Of a stretch of 64,000 nucleotides of DNA, positions 7,040-14,795 are shown piece by piece (the first letter of the stretch is position 1; every line of letters begins with the position of its first letter). The DNA comes from RBG-13-68-16 sp050018455. Its GTDB lineage: Bacteria > Acidobacteriota > Thermoanaerobaculia > Thermoanaerobaculales > Thermoanaerobaculaceae. The DNA is taken from the NCBI GenBank assembly GCA_050018455.1, contig JBEKAA010000008.1, forward strand, positions 45,307 to 109,306, read 5' to 3'. Both the position numbers and the translations under genes were made by a program. The notes beneath the pieces were generated by a model. It was not told the origin of the DNA, ran no database searches, and was given only the letters and a program-made list of their open reading frames with translations.

Positions 7040-7405
7040 TAACAGTATTATATTCAACGAGTTACATTGTCTTGTCTCGACTTGACAAGTGTGCTACGGT
7101 CCCTCGCACCTGAAGTGGTGCATGCGCACCGTTCTGATTCAACGTCAAATATGAGACGGCTCAGTCAGTCAGTTAAGAGTTTAGTGCGGAATGTGAAACG
7201 AGCCACAAGCGTGCTCGGTTGCTCTTCGCAGGTCTCGCGTGGCGACGAGAGAAAGGCGGAACCGCCGGGCGGCTGGGAAAGGGGGTGGCCCGGAGCATCG
7301 TGAGCGTCGGAGGTTTGCACCAGGATCACGGTTGGATGTGTGTGCCGAGTGATGAAGTACCGAAGCTTGAAGCCAATCGAAAACTCGAAGAAGGAGGAAG
7401 TTCGA
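7040..7405 (+). other. Leader region of TonB receptor 1
   Basis: This 366-bp stretch has no convincing gene. It starts AT-rich (TAATAACAGTATTATATTC) and includes a CTTGTC-N7-GACAAG inverted repeat at 7071-7089. A plausible promoter (7072-7100) would leave a ~300-nt untranslated leader ending in AAGGAGGA before the receptor start. A small open frame at 7067-7303 lacks a good start signal. I see no known riboswitch core. Confidence 0.5.
7072..7100 (+). promoter_or_regulatory. Candidate sigma70 promoter of TonB receptor 1
   Basis: TTGTCT (7072-7077) and TACGGT (7095-7100) are 17 bp apart; each matches four of six consensus bases. The CTTGTC/GACAAG palindrome overlaps the -35 box and could be an operator. 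Confidence 0.35.
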
Positions 7406-10405
7406 ATGAAATTCACGAAATGCCTATTTGTGGCAACAGTGATTCTCGTCGTTGCGCTGCCCGCGCTCGCTCAGATCCCGACCGGGACACTGACGGGGCG
7501 GGCGACCGACGGGAAGGAACCACTTCCGGGCGTGATCGTCACCGTGACGTCGCCCAACCTGCAGGGCGCCCGCACCGCCGTGACCGAGGCGGCGGGCGCC
7601 TACATCTTCGCGTTTCTTCCGGCCGGCGACTACAACGTGAAGTTCGAGCTTATGGGGTTCCAGACGCTCGACACGACTGTGAAGATCAACGCCGCGCAGA
7701 GCGCGACGGTCAACGCGACGATGCCGATCACGAAGGTGGCCGAGGAGGTCACCGTGACCGGGACGTACGACAACATCTCCTCGAGCCATCAGGTCGCGAC
7801 CACGTACGACCAGAACTTGATCAACGAGCTGCCGGTACCACGTACCATTTTAGGTTCGGCGGCGCTGACTCCGGGCGTGGCCGCGACCGGCCCGTCCGGC
7901 AACCTCACCATCTCGGGCGCCATGTCGTACGAGAACCTGTACATGGTCAACGGCGTGGTGATCCAGGACAACGTCCGCAACACGCCGCTCGCCCTCTACA
8001 TCGAGGACGCCATCCAGGAGACGACCACCTCCACGGGCGCCATCTCGGCGGAGTTCGGCCGTTTCTCGGGCGGCATCGTCAGCAGTCTGACGAAGTCGGG
8101 CGGCAACGAGTTCCACGCCACATTCCGCGACTCGCTGTCGAGCGACAAGTGGGCGGGGAAAACCCCGAAGACCGCGAGCCGCAACGACACGATCAACTCG
8201 GTCTACGAGGCCACCCTTGGCGGCTTCATCGTGAAGGACAAGCTGTGGTTCTTCGCCGCCGGCCGGGACCGCAAGCTGACCACCGACAGCCAGACGTATT
8301 CGACCAACATCCCTTTCACCCAGGTCGACACCCAGAAGCGCTACGAGGGCAAGTTCACCCTGTCGCTGACGCCGAACCACCGGATCATCGCCTCCTACAT
8401 GAAGGTGGCCCAGACCCAGACCAACAACGTGTTCGGCACGATCCTCGACCTCGCGAGCCTCGACAAGCAGCGCGAGCTGCCGCAGGACCTCTTCGCGGCC
8501 AACTACACCGGCATCATCACCAACAACTTCTTCGTCGAGGGGCAGTACTCCAAGCGCCACTTCACCTTCGTGGGGTCGGGCGGCGACTCGAAGGACCAGG
8601 TCCTCGGCACGGTCGTGCGCGACAACGTGCACTACTGGTACTCGAACGCCCCAACGTTCTGCGGTGTCTGCACCCCCGAGAAGCGCGACAACGAGGACTG
8701 GCTGGTCAAGGGCTCGTGGTTCGCGACCTCGCAGACCCTCGGCTCGCACGACATCGTGGCCGGGTACGACTCGTTCAACGACATGCGCCTGTCGAACAAC
8801 TACCAGTCGGGCTCGAACTACGTCTACTGGCCGACCTCGTACCTCACCAACGCCGGCGGCGCGATCGTCCTCGACCCGGTGCTGCACCAGCCGATCCCGG
8901 TCGTCTACGGCGACGGCAGCTCGGACTTCACCTACTGGGCGGTGCTGAAGCAGTCCCTGGGCACCAACTTCCGCACCAACTCGACGTTCGTCAACGACAA
9001 GTGGCGCCTCAACAACAACTGGTCGTTCAACGTGGGCGTCCGCTTCGACAAGAACGACGGCGAGGACGCCTCGCACAACGTGGTCGCCAGGGACAGCCGG
9101 ATCAGCCCGCGCCTCGGCGCCAGCTACGACATCAACGGTGACGGGAACTGGGTCATCAACGCCTCGCGCGGCGACTACGTGACCGCGATCGCGGGCTCGA
9201 TCGCTTCCCAAGGCGCCGGCTCGCCGTCCTCGTTCGGCTACCTCTACGAGGGACCGGACATCAACACCGACTGCGACCCGGCCAACCCGGCCACCTGTCT
9301 CAACGAACACCAGGTGTTGCAGCAGGTTTTCGCCTGGCTATACGCGAACGGCACCAACTCAATAGGCGGCCCGGTTGGCCGCAGCGTCGCCTACGGTTCG
9401 ATCGCGGGTCTCTCTCTGATCGTCGGCAAGGACCTCAAGTCGCCGTACGCCGAGGAGAGCACGATCGGCTTCACCAAGCGTCTCGGCAGCCGTGGCCTCT
9501 TCCGCATGGACTACGTCCACCGCGAGTACAAGGATCTCTACTCCACCCGCTGCGACTTGACCACCGGCCAGGTCACCGACTCGCTTGGCAACGTCAGCGA
9601 TCTCAAGATCATCGGCAACGACCACGTGCTCGAAAAGAAGTACGACGGGGTCAACCTGCAGGCAAGCTATCGTCTGAACGACGCCTTGCAGATCGCCGGC
9701 AACTACACTTGGTCGCACACCTACGGCAACTACGAGGGTGAGACCGTCGGCTCCGGTCCGATCTCCAACACTGCGAACCCCGACTACTACCCGCAGTACT
9801 CGCAGCAGAAGTGGACCAACCCCATCGGCAACCTCTCCAACGACCAGCGCAACCGCGGCCGCGTGTGGGCCGTTTGGGACCTCATCAACACCAGGCACAG
9901 CAGCCTCAGCGCCAGCCTCATGGAGAGCTACTGGTCGGGCACGCCGTACTCGGCGGTCGGGCAGATCTACTCCTACCCCTACGTCGTCCCCAACCCCGGC
10001 TACGCGCAGCGTCCGACGACCGTGACCTACTTCTTCTCCAAGCGCGGCGCCTACTTCACCGACAACGTCACCAGCACCGACCTCTCGGTCAACTACTCGT
10101 TTAAGCTCCCGGCGTTCGGCGCCGACCTCGAGTTCTACGTCGTCCCGCAGATCACCAACATATTCAACGAGATGGCCGTGACGGCCCCGGACACCACCGT
10201 GTTCACCCGTTACAGCGGCCCGAGCTGGCTGCTCTTCAACCCGTTCACCACGACGCCGGTGGAGTGCCCACAGGGCACCTCCGCGGCGAACTGCAAGGCG
10301 ATGGGCGCGAACTGGCAGAAGGGCCCCAACTTCGGCAAGCCCCTCTCGGCCACCAGCTACCAGCTGCCGCGCACCTTCACGGTGTCGTTCGGCGTCCGCT
10401 TCTGA
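7406..10405 (+). CDS. Oar-like TonB-dependent outer-membrane receptor
   Basis: A 999-residue outer-membrane transporter or adhesin of the Oar type. It has a signal peptide (MKFTKCLFVATVILVVALPALAQ), then a carboxypeptidase-regulatory-like domain (about residues 23-105, TGRATDGKEPLPGVIVTV), a plug domain (about 115-240, NELPVPRTILG...MVNGVVIQD) and a long 22-strand-type barrel ending FTVSFGVRF with the terminal aromatic residue needed for barrel assembly. ATG 7406 is chosen because AAGGAGGA lies 7 nt upstream and the signal peptide starts there. The substrate is unknown; such proteins in Acidobacteriota import oligosaccharides or peptides. It is monocistronic, with a strong terminator 32 bp downstream. 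Confidence 0.92.
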   Translation: MKFTKCLFVATVILVVALPALAQIPTGTLTGRATDGKEPLPGVIVTVTSPNLQGARTAVTEAAGAYIFAFLPAGDYNVKFELMGFQTLDTTVKINAAQSATVNATMPITKVAEEVTVTGTYDNISSSHQVATTYDQNLINELPVPRTILGSAALTPGVAATGPSGNLTISGAMSYENLYMVNGVVIQDNVRNTPLALYIEDAIQETTTSTGAISAEFGRFSGGIVSSLTKSGGNEFHATFRDSLSSDKWAGKTPKTASRNDTINSVYEATLGGFIVKDKLWFFAAGRDRKLTTDSQTYSTNIPFTQVDTQKRYEGKFTLSLTPNHRIIASYMKVAQTQTNNVFGTILDLASLDKQRELPQDLFAANYTGIITNNFFVEGQYSKRHFTFVGSGGDSKDQVLGTVVRDNVHYWYSNAPTFCGVCTPEKRDNEDWLVKGSWFATSQTLGSHDIVAGYDSFNDMRLSNNYQSGSNYVYWPTSYLTNAGGAIVLDPVLHQPIPVVYGDGSSDFTYWAVLKQSLGTNFRTNSTFVNDKWRLNNNWSFNVGVRFDKNDGEDASHNVVARDSRISPRLGASYDINGDGNWVINASRGDYVTAIAGSIASQGAGSPSSFGYLYEGPDINTDCDPANPATCLNEHQVLQQVFAWLYANGTNSIGGPVGRSVAYGSIAGLSLIVGKDLKSPYAEESTIGFTKRLGSRGLFRMDYVHREYKDLYSTRCDLTTGQVTDSLGNVSDLKIIGNDHVLEKKYDGVNLQASYRLNDALQIAGNYTWSHTYGNYEGETVGSGPISNTANPDYYPQYSQQKWTNPIGNLSNDQRNRGRVWAVWDLINTRHSSLSASLMESYWSGTPYSAVGQIYSYPYVVPNPGYAQRPTTVTYFFSKRGAYFTDNVTSTDLSVNYSFKLPAFGADLEFYVVPQITNIFNEMAVTAPDTTVFTRYSGPSWLLFNPFTTTPVECPQGTSAANCKAMGANWQKGPNFGKPLSATSYQLPRTFTVSFGVRF

Positions 10406-10436
10406 TTCGCAGCTGACATCCGTTTCGCACCTCTCG

Positions 10437-10470
10437 GCGCCCCGGTGGCTTCCACCGGGGCGCTTCCTTG
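10437..10470 (+). terminator. Rho-independent terminator of TonB receptor 1
   Basis: A perfect 12-bp stem (GCGCCCCGGTGG / CCACCGGGGCGC) with a 3-nt loop is followed by TTCCTT. Few intrinsic terminators are this clear in the window. Confidence 0.85.
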
Positions 10471-10528
10471 ATTGCGGGCGCTCGCACGCGCCACCGTGCT
10501 GCATCGCGGGTGGTCGGCTTCATCGCGC

Positions 10529-10558
10529 TTGACGGTTTCCAGTCGGCTGGGCTAGAGT
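10529..10558 (+). promoter_or_regulatory. Candidate promoter of the tRNA-Val pair
   Basis: TTGACG (10529-10534) and TAGAGT (10553-10558) are separated by 18 bp. A small CCCGG-T5-CCGGG hairpin and a TGCGGA/TCCGCA hairpin lie between it and the tRNAs and could be processed leader. Confidence 0.5.
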
Positions 10559-10677
10559 GACCCTCCCGGTTTTTCCGGGCTTGTGTTCTTTGGCAGTGAA
10601 ATTGGGGACGAGGGCGGGCCACAAGAGCCTTGCGGAGTAATGCGTTCCGCAGGACGCCCGCCGGCAGCCCGCGGAGC

Positions 10678-10755
10678 AGGCGCGTAGCTCAGCTTGGTTA
10701 GAGCGCTACCTTGACACGGTAGAGGTCAGCGGTTCGAGTCCGCTCGCGCCTACCA
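10678..10755 (+). tRNA. tRNA-Val (GAC)
   Basis: The full cloverleaf is visible: acceptor AGGCGCG/CGCGCCT, anticodon stem CTACC/GGTAG around loop TTGACAC (anticodon GAC), T arm AGCGG-TTCGAGT-CCGCT, discriminator A and an encoded CCA. Confidence 0.95.
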
Positions 10756-10787
10756 TCTAGTGTCGGCTCCGCAGACAAGCAAGCTAC

Positions 10788-10863
10788 AGGCGCGTAGCTC
10801 AGTTGGTAGAGCGCATCCCTCACACGGATGAGGTCTGCGGTTCGAGCCCGCACGCGCCTACCA
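10788..10863 (+). tRNA. tRNA-Val (CAC)
   Basis: Same acceptor stem as the preceding tRNA; anticodon stem CATCC/GGATG around loop CTCACAC (anticodon CAC), T arm TGCGG-TTCGAGC-CCGCA, encoded CCA. It lies 32 bp after tRNA-Val(GAC) and is probably co-transcribed with it. Confidence 0.95.
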
Positions 10864-10886
10864 TGCATGCAGCGTGGCTTGCCAGT

Positions 10887-10918
10887 GCCGTCCCCGTTTC
10901 GGAGGACGGCTTTTTTGT
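10887..10918 (+). terminator. Rho-independent terminator after the tRNA pair
   Basis: Stem GCCGTCC / GGACGGC with a 10-nt loop and a run of six T. Confidence 0.85.
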
Positions 10919-11071
10919 TGTCGGCCGGCCCGGGATCGGCCCGGGTCGGCGCGAAGTGGAGGTCGGGATGAGCACGTCCCACTTCTGGCGGGACGAGCGT
11001 GAGGGGCTCGGGGAGTCTGGAGCGTCGGGTGGGCGGGATTAGCGACGCGGGGCCCCCCGGCAAGGATGACG

Positions 11072-13018
11072 ATGAGTGCAGAGACGATCACATTGACCTT
11101 GCCTGACGGCAGCGGGCGGGAGCTCCCGGCGGACGCGACACCGCTCGAGGTGGCGCGGACGATCGGGGAGCGCCTCGCGAAGGCGGCCGTGGCAGGCGAA
11201 CTCGACGGGGCGGTCGTCGACCTGCGGGCGCCGATCGGGCGCTCGGGGAAGTTCCGCGTGCTCACGCCAAGGGACCCCGAGGCAGGGGTCGTGATCCGCC
11301 ACTCCGCCGAGCACGTCCTCGCGGACGCCGTCGAGCGCCTTTTCCCCGGCACCATCATCGATGCCGGCCGCCAGGACCACTCCGAGAAGTTCCAGTACGA
11401 CTTCCGGTTCCCGCGGGGGTTCACCCCCGAGGACCTCGAGAAGATCGAGCAGGAGATGGCCCGCATCGTCAAGGAGGCCCGGCCGTTCGAGCGCAAGGTC
11501 GTGACCCGCCCGCAGGCCGCGGAGATCTTTGGCAAGCGCAAAGAGGAGATCAAGCTCGTGCGCCTGGCGGACATCCCGGAAGGCGACGAGATCACGGTGT
11601 TCCAGCACGGCGAGTTCGTGGACCTGTGCCGCGGCCCGCACGTCCAGCGCACCGACCAGATAGGCGCGTTCAAGCTCCTCGAGACGTCGGGCGCGTACTT
11701 CAAGGGCGACGAGCGCAACGAGATGCTGCAGCGCATCTACGGCACCGCGTTCGCCACCAGGGATGAGCTGGCCGCCTACTTCGCGAGGATCGAGGAGGCG
11801 CGCCGCCGCGACCACAGGCGGCTCGGTAAGGACCTCGACCTCTTCTCGTTCTCGCCGCTCGCGCCGGCCTCCCCGTTTTTCCACCCGAGGGGCGCCGCCG
11901 TCTACAACGAGCTGCTCGCCTTCATGCGCGGACTTTATGTGAAGTATGGCTACCAGGAGGTGATCACGCCGCAGCTGTTCGACGCGGAGTTGTGGAAGAC
12001 CTCGGGGCACTACTACCACTACAAGGAGAACATGTTCTTCGGCGAGGTGGACGAGCGCGAGTTCGGCCTGAAGCCGATGAACTGCCCCTCGCACTGCGTG
12101 CTCTTCGGCGTGCACGCACACTCGTACCGCGAGCTGCCGCTGCGGATTGCGGACTTCGGCCGGCTGCACCGCTACGAACGGTCGGGCGTCGTCCAGGGGC
12201 TCACCCGCGTGCGCTCGTTCTGCCAGGACGACGCGCACATCTTCTGCATGCCTTCGCAGATCGGGCAGGAGGTTTCCTCCCTGTTCGACATGATGTTCGA
12301 GGTGTACGGGACGTTCGGCTTCAGCGAGCCCGTGATCTACCTCTCGACCAAGCCCGAGAAGGCGATGGGCGATCCCGCCCTCTGGGAGAGCTCGGAGGCC
12401 CAACTCGAGCGGTGCCTGAAGGAGCGCGGCGTGCCATACACGGTCAACGCCGGGGACGGCGCCTTTTACGGCCCCAAGATCGACTTCGTGGTGCACGACG
12501 CGATCGGCCGAGAGTGGCAGCTCGGCACCATCCAGCTCGACTGGAACCTCCCCGAGCGCTTCAACCTGGCGTACGTCGGCGAGGACGGCGGCGAGCAGCG
12601 GCCCGTGATGCTGCACCGCGCCGTTCTCGGCTCCGTAGAGCGTTTTTTCGCCGTGATGCTCGAGCACTTCGCGGGCGACCTGCCGCTCTGGCTCGCTCCG
12701 GAGCAGGCGCGCGTCCTGCCGGTGTCTGACAAATTCATGGACGTCGCGAGGGCGGTGAAGTCGCGCCTGGTGGCGGCCGGCCTGCGCGCCGACGTGGACG
12801 AGCGATCGGAGAAGCTCGGCGCCAAGATCCGCGACGGCGAGCTGGGCAAGGTGCCGGTGCTTCTGATCGTCGGCGCGCGCGAGGCCGAGGCCGGCGGCGC
12901 GTCGGTGAGGGTCCGCCACCGCGGGGACCTCGGCTCGAAGACCCTCGACGAGATCGTGGCCGCCATGACCACGACTACGAAGCAGCGTGCCTTGAACCCG
13001 TGGCCGGAGGCGTCATGA
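11072..13018 (+). CDS. thrS: Threonyl-tRNA synthetase
   Basis: ThrRS charges tRNA-Thr in the cytoplasm and edits mis-charged Ser. Domains in order are TGS (about residues 1-65), the editing domain (HSAEHVLADA zinc-like motif), the class II catalytic core and the anticodon-binding domain. The core shows the zinc ligands in MNCPSHC, QDDAHIFC and MLHRAVLGSVERF. ATG 11072 is preferred because AAGGA lies 5 nt before it; ATG 11066 is also possible. No T-box-like leader is apparent. The usual next gene, infC, is missing, and rpmI-rplT-pheS-pheT follow. Confidence 0.97.
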   Translation: MSAETITLTLPDGSGRELPADATPLEVARTIGERLAKAAVAGELDGAVVDLRAPIGRSGKFRVLTPRDPEAGVVIRHSAEHVLADAVERLFPGTIIDAGRQDHSEKFQYDFRFPRGFTPEDLEKIEQEMARIVKEARPFERKVVTRPQAAEIFGKRKEEIKLVRLADIPEGDEITVFQHGEFVDLCRGPHVQRTDQIGAFKLLETSGAYFKGDERNEMLQRIYGTAFATRDELAAYFARIEEARRRDHRRLGKDLDLFSFSPLAPASPFFHPRGAAVYNELLAFMRGLYVKYGYQEVITPQLFDAELWKTSGHYYHYKENMFFGEVDEREFGLKPMNCPSHCVLFGVHAHSYRELPLRIADFGRLHRYERSGVVQGLTRVRSFCQDDAHIFCMPSQIGQEVSSLFDMMFEVYGTFGFSEPVIYLSTKPEKAMGDPALWESSEAQLERCLKERGVPYTVNAGDGAFYGPKIDFVVHDAIGREWQLGTIQLDWNLPERFNLAYVGEDGGEQRPVMLHRAVLGSVERFFAVMLEHFAGDLPLWLAPEQARVLPVSDKFMDVARAVKSRLVAAGLRADVDERSEKLGAKIRDGELGKVPVLLIVGAREAEAGGASVRVRHRGDLGSKTLDEIVAAMTTTTKQRALNPWPEAS

Positions 13019-13100
13019 CCCTCCGGCCTTTCCTTTCTGTGGCGCCCCTCGCACCAGGTTCAGGTGGGTGTGTGCATTTTCCTGGGTGGGGGGCGGAGGA

Positions 13101-13146
13101 AGCTGGCAGCTGTGAGCTGTCGGCTGTGAGCTGTCAACTGTCAACT
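13101..13146. repeat. Single-arm heptad array in the thrS-rpmI gap
   Basis: Six heptads (AGCTGGC, AGCTGTG, AGCTGTC, GGCTGTG, AGCTGTC, AACTGTC) plus AACT. They are the same word family as at 25561, 34284 and 37263, but no complementary arm is visible here. The array occupies the position where infC normally lies. Confidence 0.8.
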
Positions 13147-13188
13147 AGGTGGGTGGGCAGGGGAAAACTGGTAGTCAAGGAGGATTCA

Positions 13189-13389
13189 ATGCCGAAGATC
13201 AAGACGTTGCGCGCGGCGGCGAAGCGGTTCAAGAAGACAGGGACCGGCAAGATCAAGCGCCACCACGCGTTTCACTCCCACATCCTGTCGAAGAAATCGG
13301 CCAAGCGGAAGCGCCACCTGCAGAAGGACGCGGTCCTCTCTCCCGCCGACGCCAAGGTCGTGGAGCGCATGCTCCCGTACGCGAAGTAG
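13189..13389 (+). CDS. rpmI: 50S ribosomal protein L35
   Basis: A 66-residue, very basic ribosomal protein: MPKIKTLRAAAKRFKKTGTGK start, HILSKKSAKRKR core. ATG 13189 follows AAGGAGG at 13178-13184. The frame is open further upstream only through repeat sequence. rplT follows after 9 nt; the two are normally co-expressed and controlled by L20 binding to the operon leader, but the leader here has been replaced by a repeat array. Confidence 0.97.
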   Translation: MPKIKTLRAAAKRFKKTGTGKIKRHHAFHSHILSKKSAKRKRHLQKDAVLSPADAKVVERMLPYAK

Positions 13390-13398
13390 GAGGCTGAC

Positions 13399-13767
13399 AT
13401 GCGCGTAAAGCGTGGACACAACAGGGTTGCACGTCGCAAGAGGGTGCTGAAGCTCGCCAAGGGCTACTACCTGACCAAGCACAACGCCTACCGCATGGCA
13501 AAGCTGCAGGTCGAGCGGTCGCTGCTGTTCGCGTACCGCGACCGCCGGCAGCGCAAGCGCTCCATGCGCGCGCTGTGGATCATCCGCATCAACGCGGCGG
13601 CGAGGCAGTTCGAGATCTCGTACTCGCAACTGATCGCCGGCCTCAAGGCCTCGGGTTGCGCTCTCGACCGCAAGGCGCTCGCCGACATGGCGGTGCGCGA
13701 CGTCGAGGGGTTCGCGGAGCTCGTTCAGGCCGCCAAGAAGAGCCTGGCGGCCAAACCGGCCGCCTGA
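13399..13767 (+). CDS. rplT: 50S ribosomal protein L20
   Basis: A 122-residue L20, needed for early 50S assembly through 23S rRNA. It starts MRVKRGHNRVARRKRVLKLAKGY and contains the conserved KAYRMA-like stretch (NAYRMAKLQVERS). TAGGAGG, overlapping the rpmI stop, serves as its ribosome-binding site. The stop overlaps the pheS start by one base (TGATG). Confidence 0.97.
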   Translation: MRVKRGHNRVARRKRVLKLAKGYYLTKHNAYRMAKLQVERSLLFAYRDRRQRKRSMRALWIIRINAAARQFEISYSQLIAGLKASGCALDRKALADMAVRDVEGFAELVQAAKKSLAAKPAA

Positions 13768-14795
13768 TGGCGACCGAGCCGCTGGAACGCGCGCGGCAGG
13801 AGTTCCTCGCCGCTCTGACGGAGGCGGGCAGCGACCCGGCTCGGGTGGAGGCCGTGCGCGTCCGCTTCGCCGGCCGGCGCTCGGGCCTGCTCCGCGAGCT
13901 CGAGGACGCCCTCAAAACGCTCCCGCGCGAAGACAGGCCCGGATACGGCAAAGCGCTCAACGAACTGAAGAAGCTCATCGAGGAGCGCCTCACGGCCGCA
14001 CAGCGGGCGGCCGAGGATGCCGGCACCAAGCGGCAGGTCCTCGACGTCACGCTGCCCGGCCGGCGACCCGTGACGGGAGCGCTCCACCCCGTGACCCTCG
14101 TGCGCCGGGAGATCGAGGAGATCTTCCTGCGCATGGGGTACTCGGTCGCGGACGGGCCGGAGGTCGAGGACGACTGGCACAACTTCGGCGCTCTCAACAT
14201 GCCGCCGGACCACCCGGCGCGCGACAGCCAGGACACCTTCTTCCTGAAGGACGGCCTGCTGCTGCGCACGCACACGTCGCCGGTGCAGATCCATTCGATG
14301 GAGACGATGCCGCTCCCGATCCGGATCATCATCCCCGGCCGCGTGTACCGGCGCGACTCCGACCTGCGCCACTCGCCGATGTTCCACCAGGTCGAGGGGC
14401 TCGTGGTGGGCGAGGGGATCACCTTCGGCAACCTCAAGGCCACCCTCGAGGCGTTCGTGCGCGTGCTGTTCGACCCGCGCCTCGCGGTCCGCTTCCGGCC
14501 GTCGTTCTTCCCCTTCACCGAGCCGTCGGCAGAGGTGGACATCACCTGCGTGCTCTGCCTCGGCGCGGGGTGCGGCATGTGCTCCGGGAGCGGGTGGATC
14601 GAGATCCTGGGCGCCGGGATGGTGGACCCCCGAGTGCTCTCGGCGTGCAAGCTCGACCCCTCCTGTGTCTCCGGTTTCGCGTTCGGTTGCGGCCTCGACC
14701 GCGTCGCGCTGCTCAAGTACCGCCTGCCCGACCTGCGGCTGCTGTTCTCGGGGGACGAGCGCCTCCTGCGGCAGTTCGAGGGGGTGGCGCGATGA
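13767..14795 (+). CDS. pheS: Phenylalanyl-tRNA synthetase alpha subunit
   Basis: The catalytic subunit of the alpha2beta2 PheRS, 342 residues. An N-terminal coiled coil (about 1-90) contacts tRNA; the class II core has LHPVTLVRREIEEIF, motif 2 (GRVYRRDSD...HSPMFHQVEGL) and motif 3 (FGCGLDRVALLKY). A Cys-rich insert (CVLCLGAGCGMCSGSG) precedes WIEILG, a pattern seen in several non-proteobacterial phyla. Start and stop both overlap their neighbours, indicating translational coupling. Confidence 0.97.
   Translation: MATEPLERARQEFLAALTEAGSDPARVEAVRVRFAGRRSGLLRELEDALKTLPREDRPGYGKALNELKKLIEERLTAAQRAAEDAGTKRQVLDVTLPGRRPVTGALHPVTLVRREIEEIFLRMGYSVADGPEVEDDWHNFGALNMPPDHPARDSQDTFFLKDGLLLRTHTSPVQIHSMETMPLPIRIIIPGRVYRRDSDLRHSPMFHQVEGLVVGEGITFGNLKATLEAFVRVLFDPRLAVRFRPSFFPFTEPSAEVDITCVLCLGAGCGMCSGSGWIEILGAGMVDPRVLSACKLDPSCVSGFAFGCGLDRVALLKYRLPDLRLLFSGDERLLRQFEGVAR

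Noticed and set aside
7067..7303. Small gene upstream of TonB receptor 1
   Set aside because: No ribosome-binding site and no recognisable protein; it lies in the predicted untranslated leader.
10529..10558. Additional RNA gene upstream of the tRNA pair
   Set aside because: Only small hairpins are seen, with no known ncRNA consensus; treated as tRNA leader.
10919..11071. T-box or other riboswitch before thrS
   Set aside because: No T-box core motif or specifier-loop arrangement is visible; the region is plain GC-rich sequence after the tRNA terminator.
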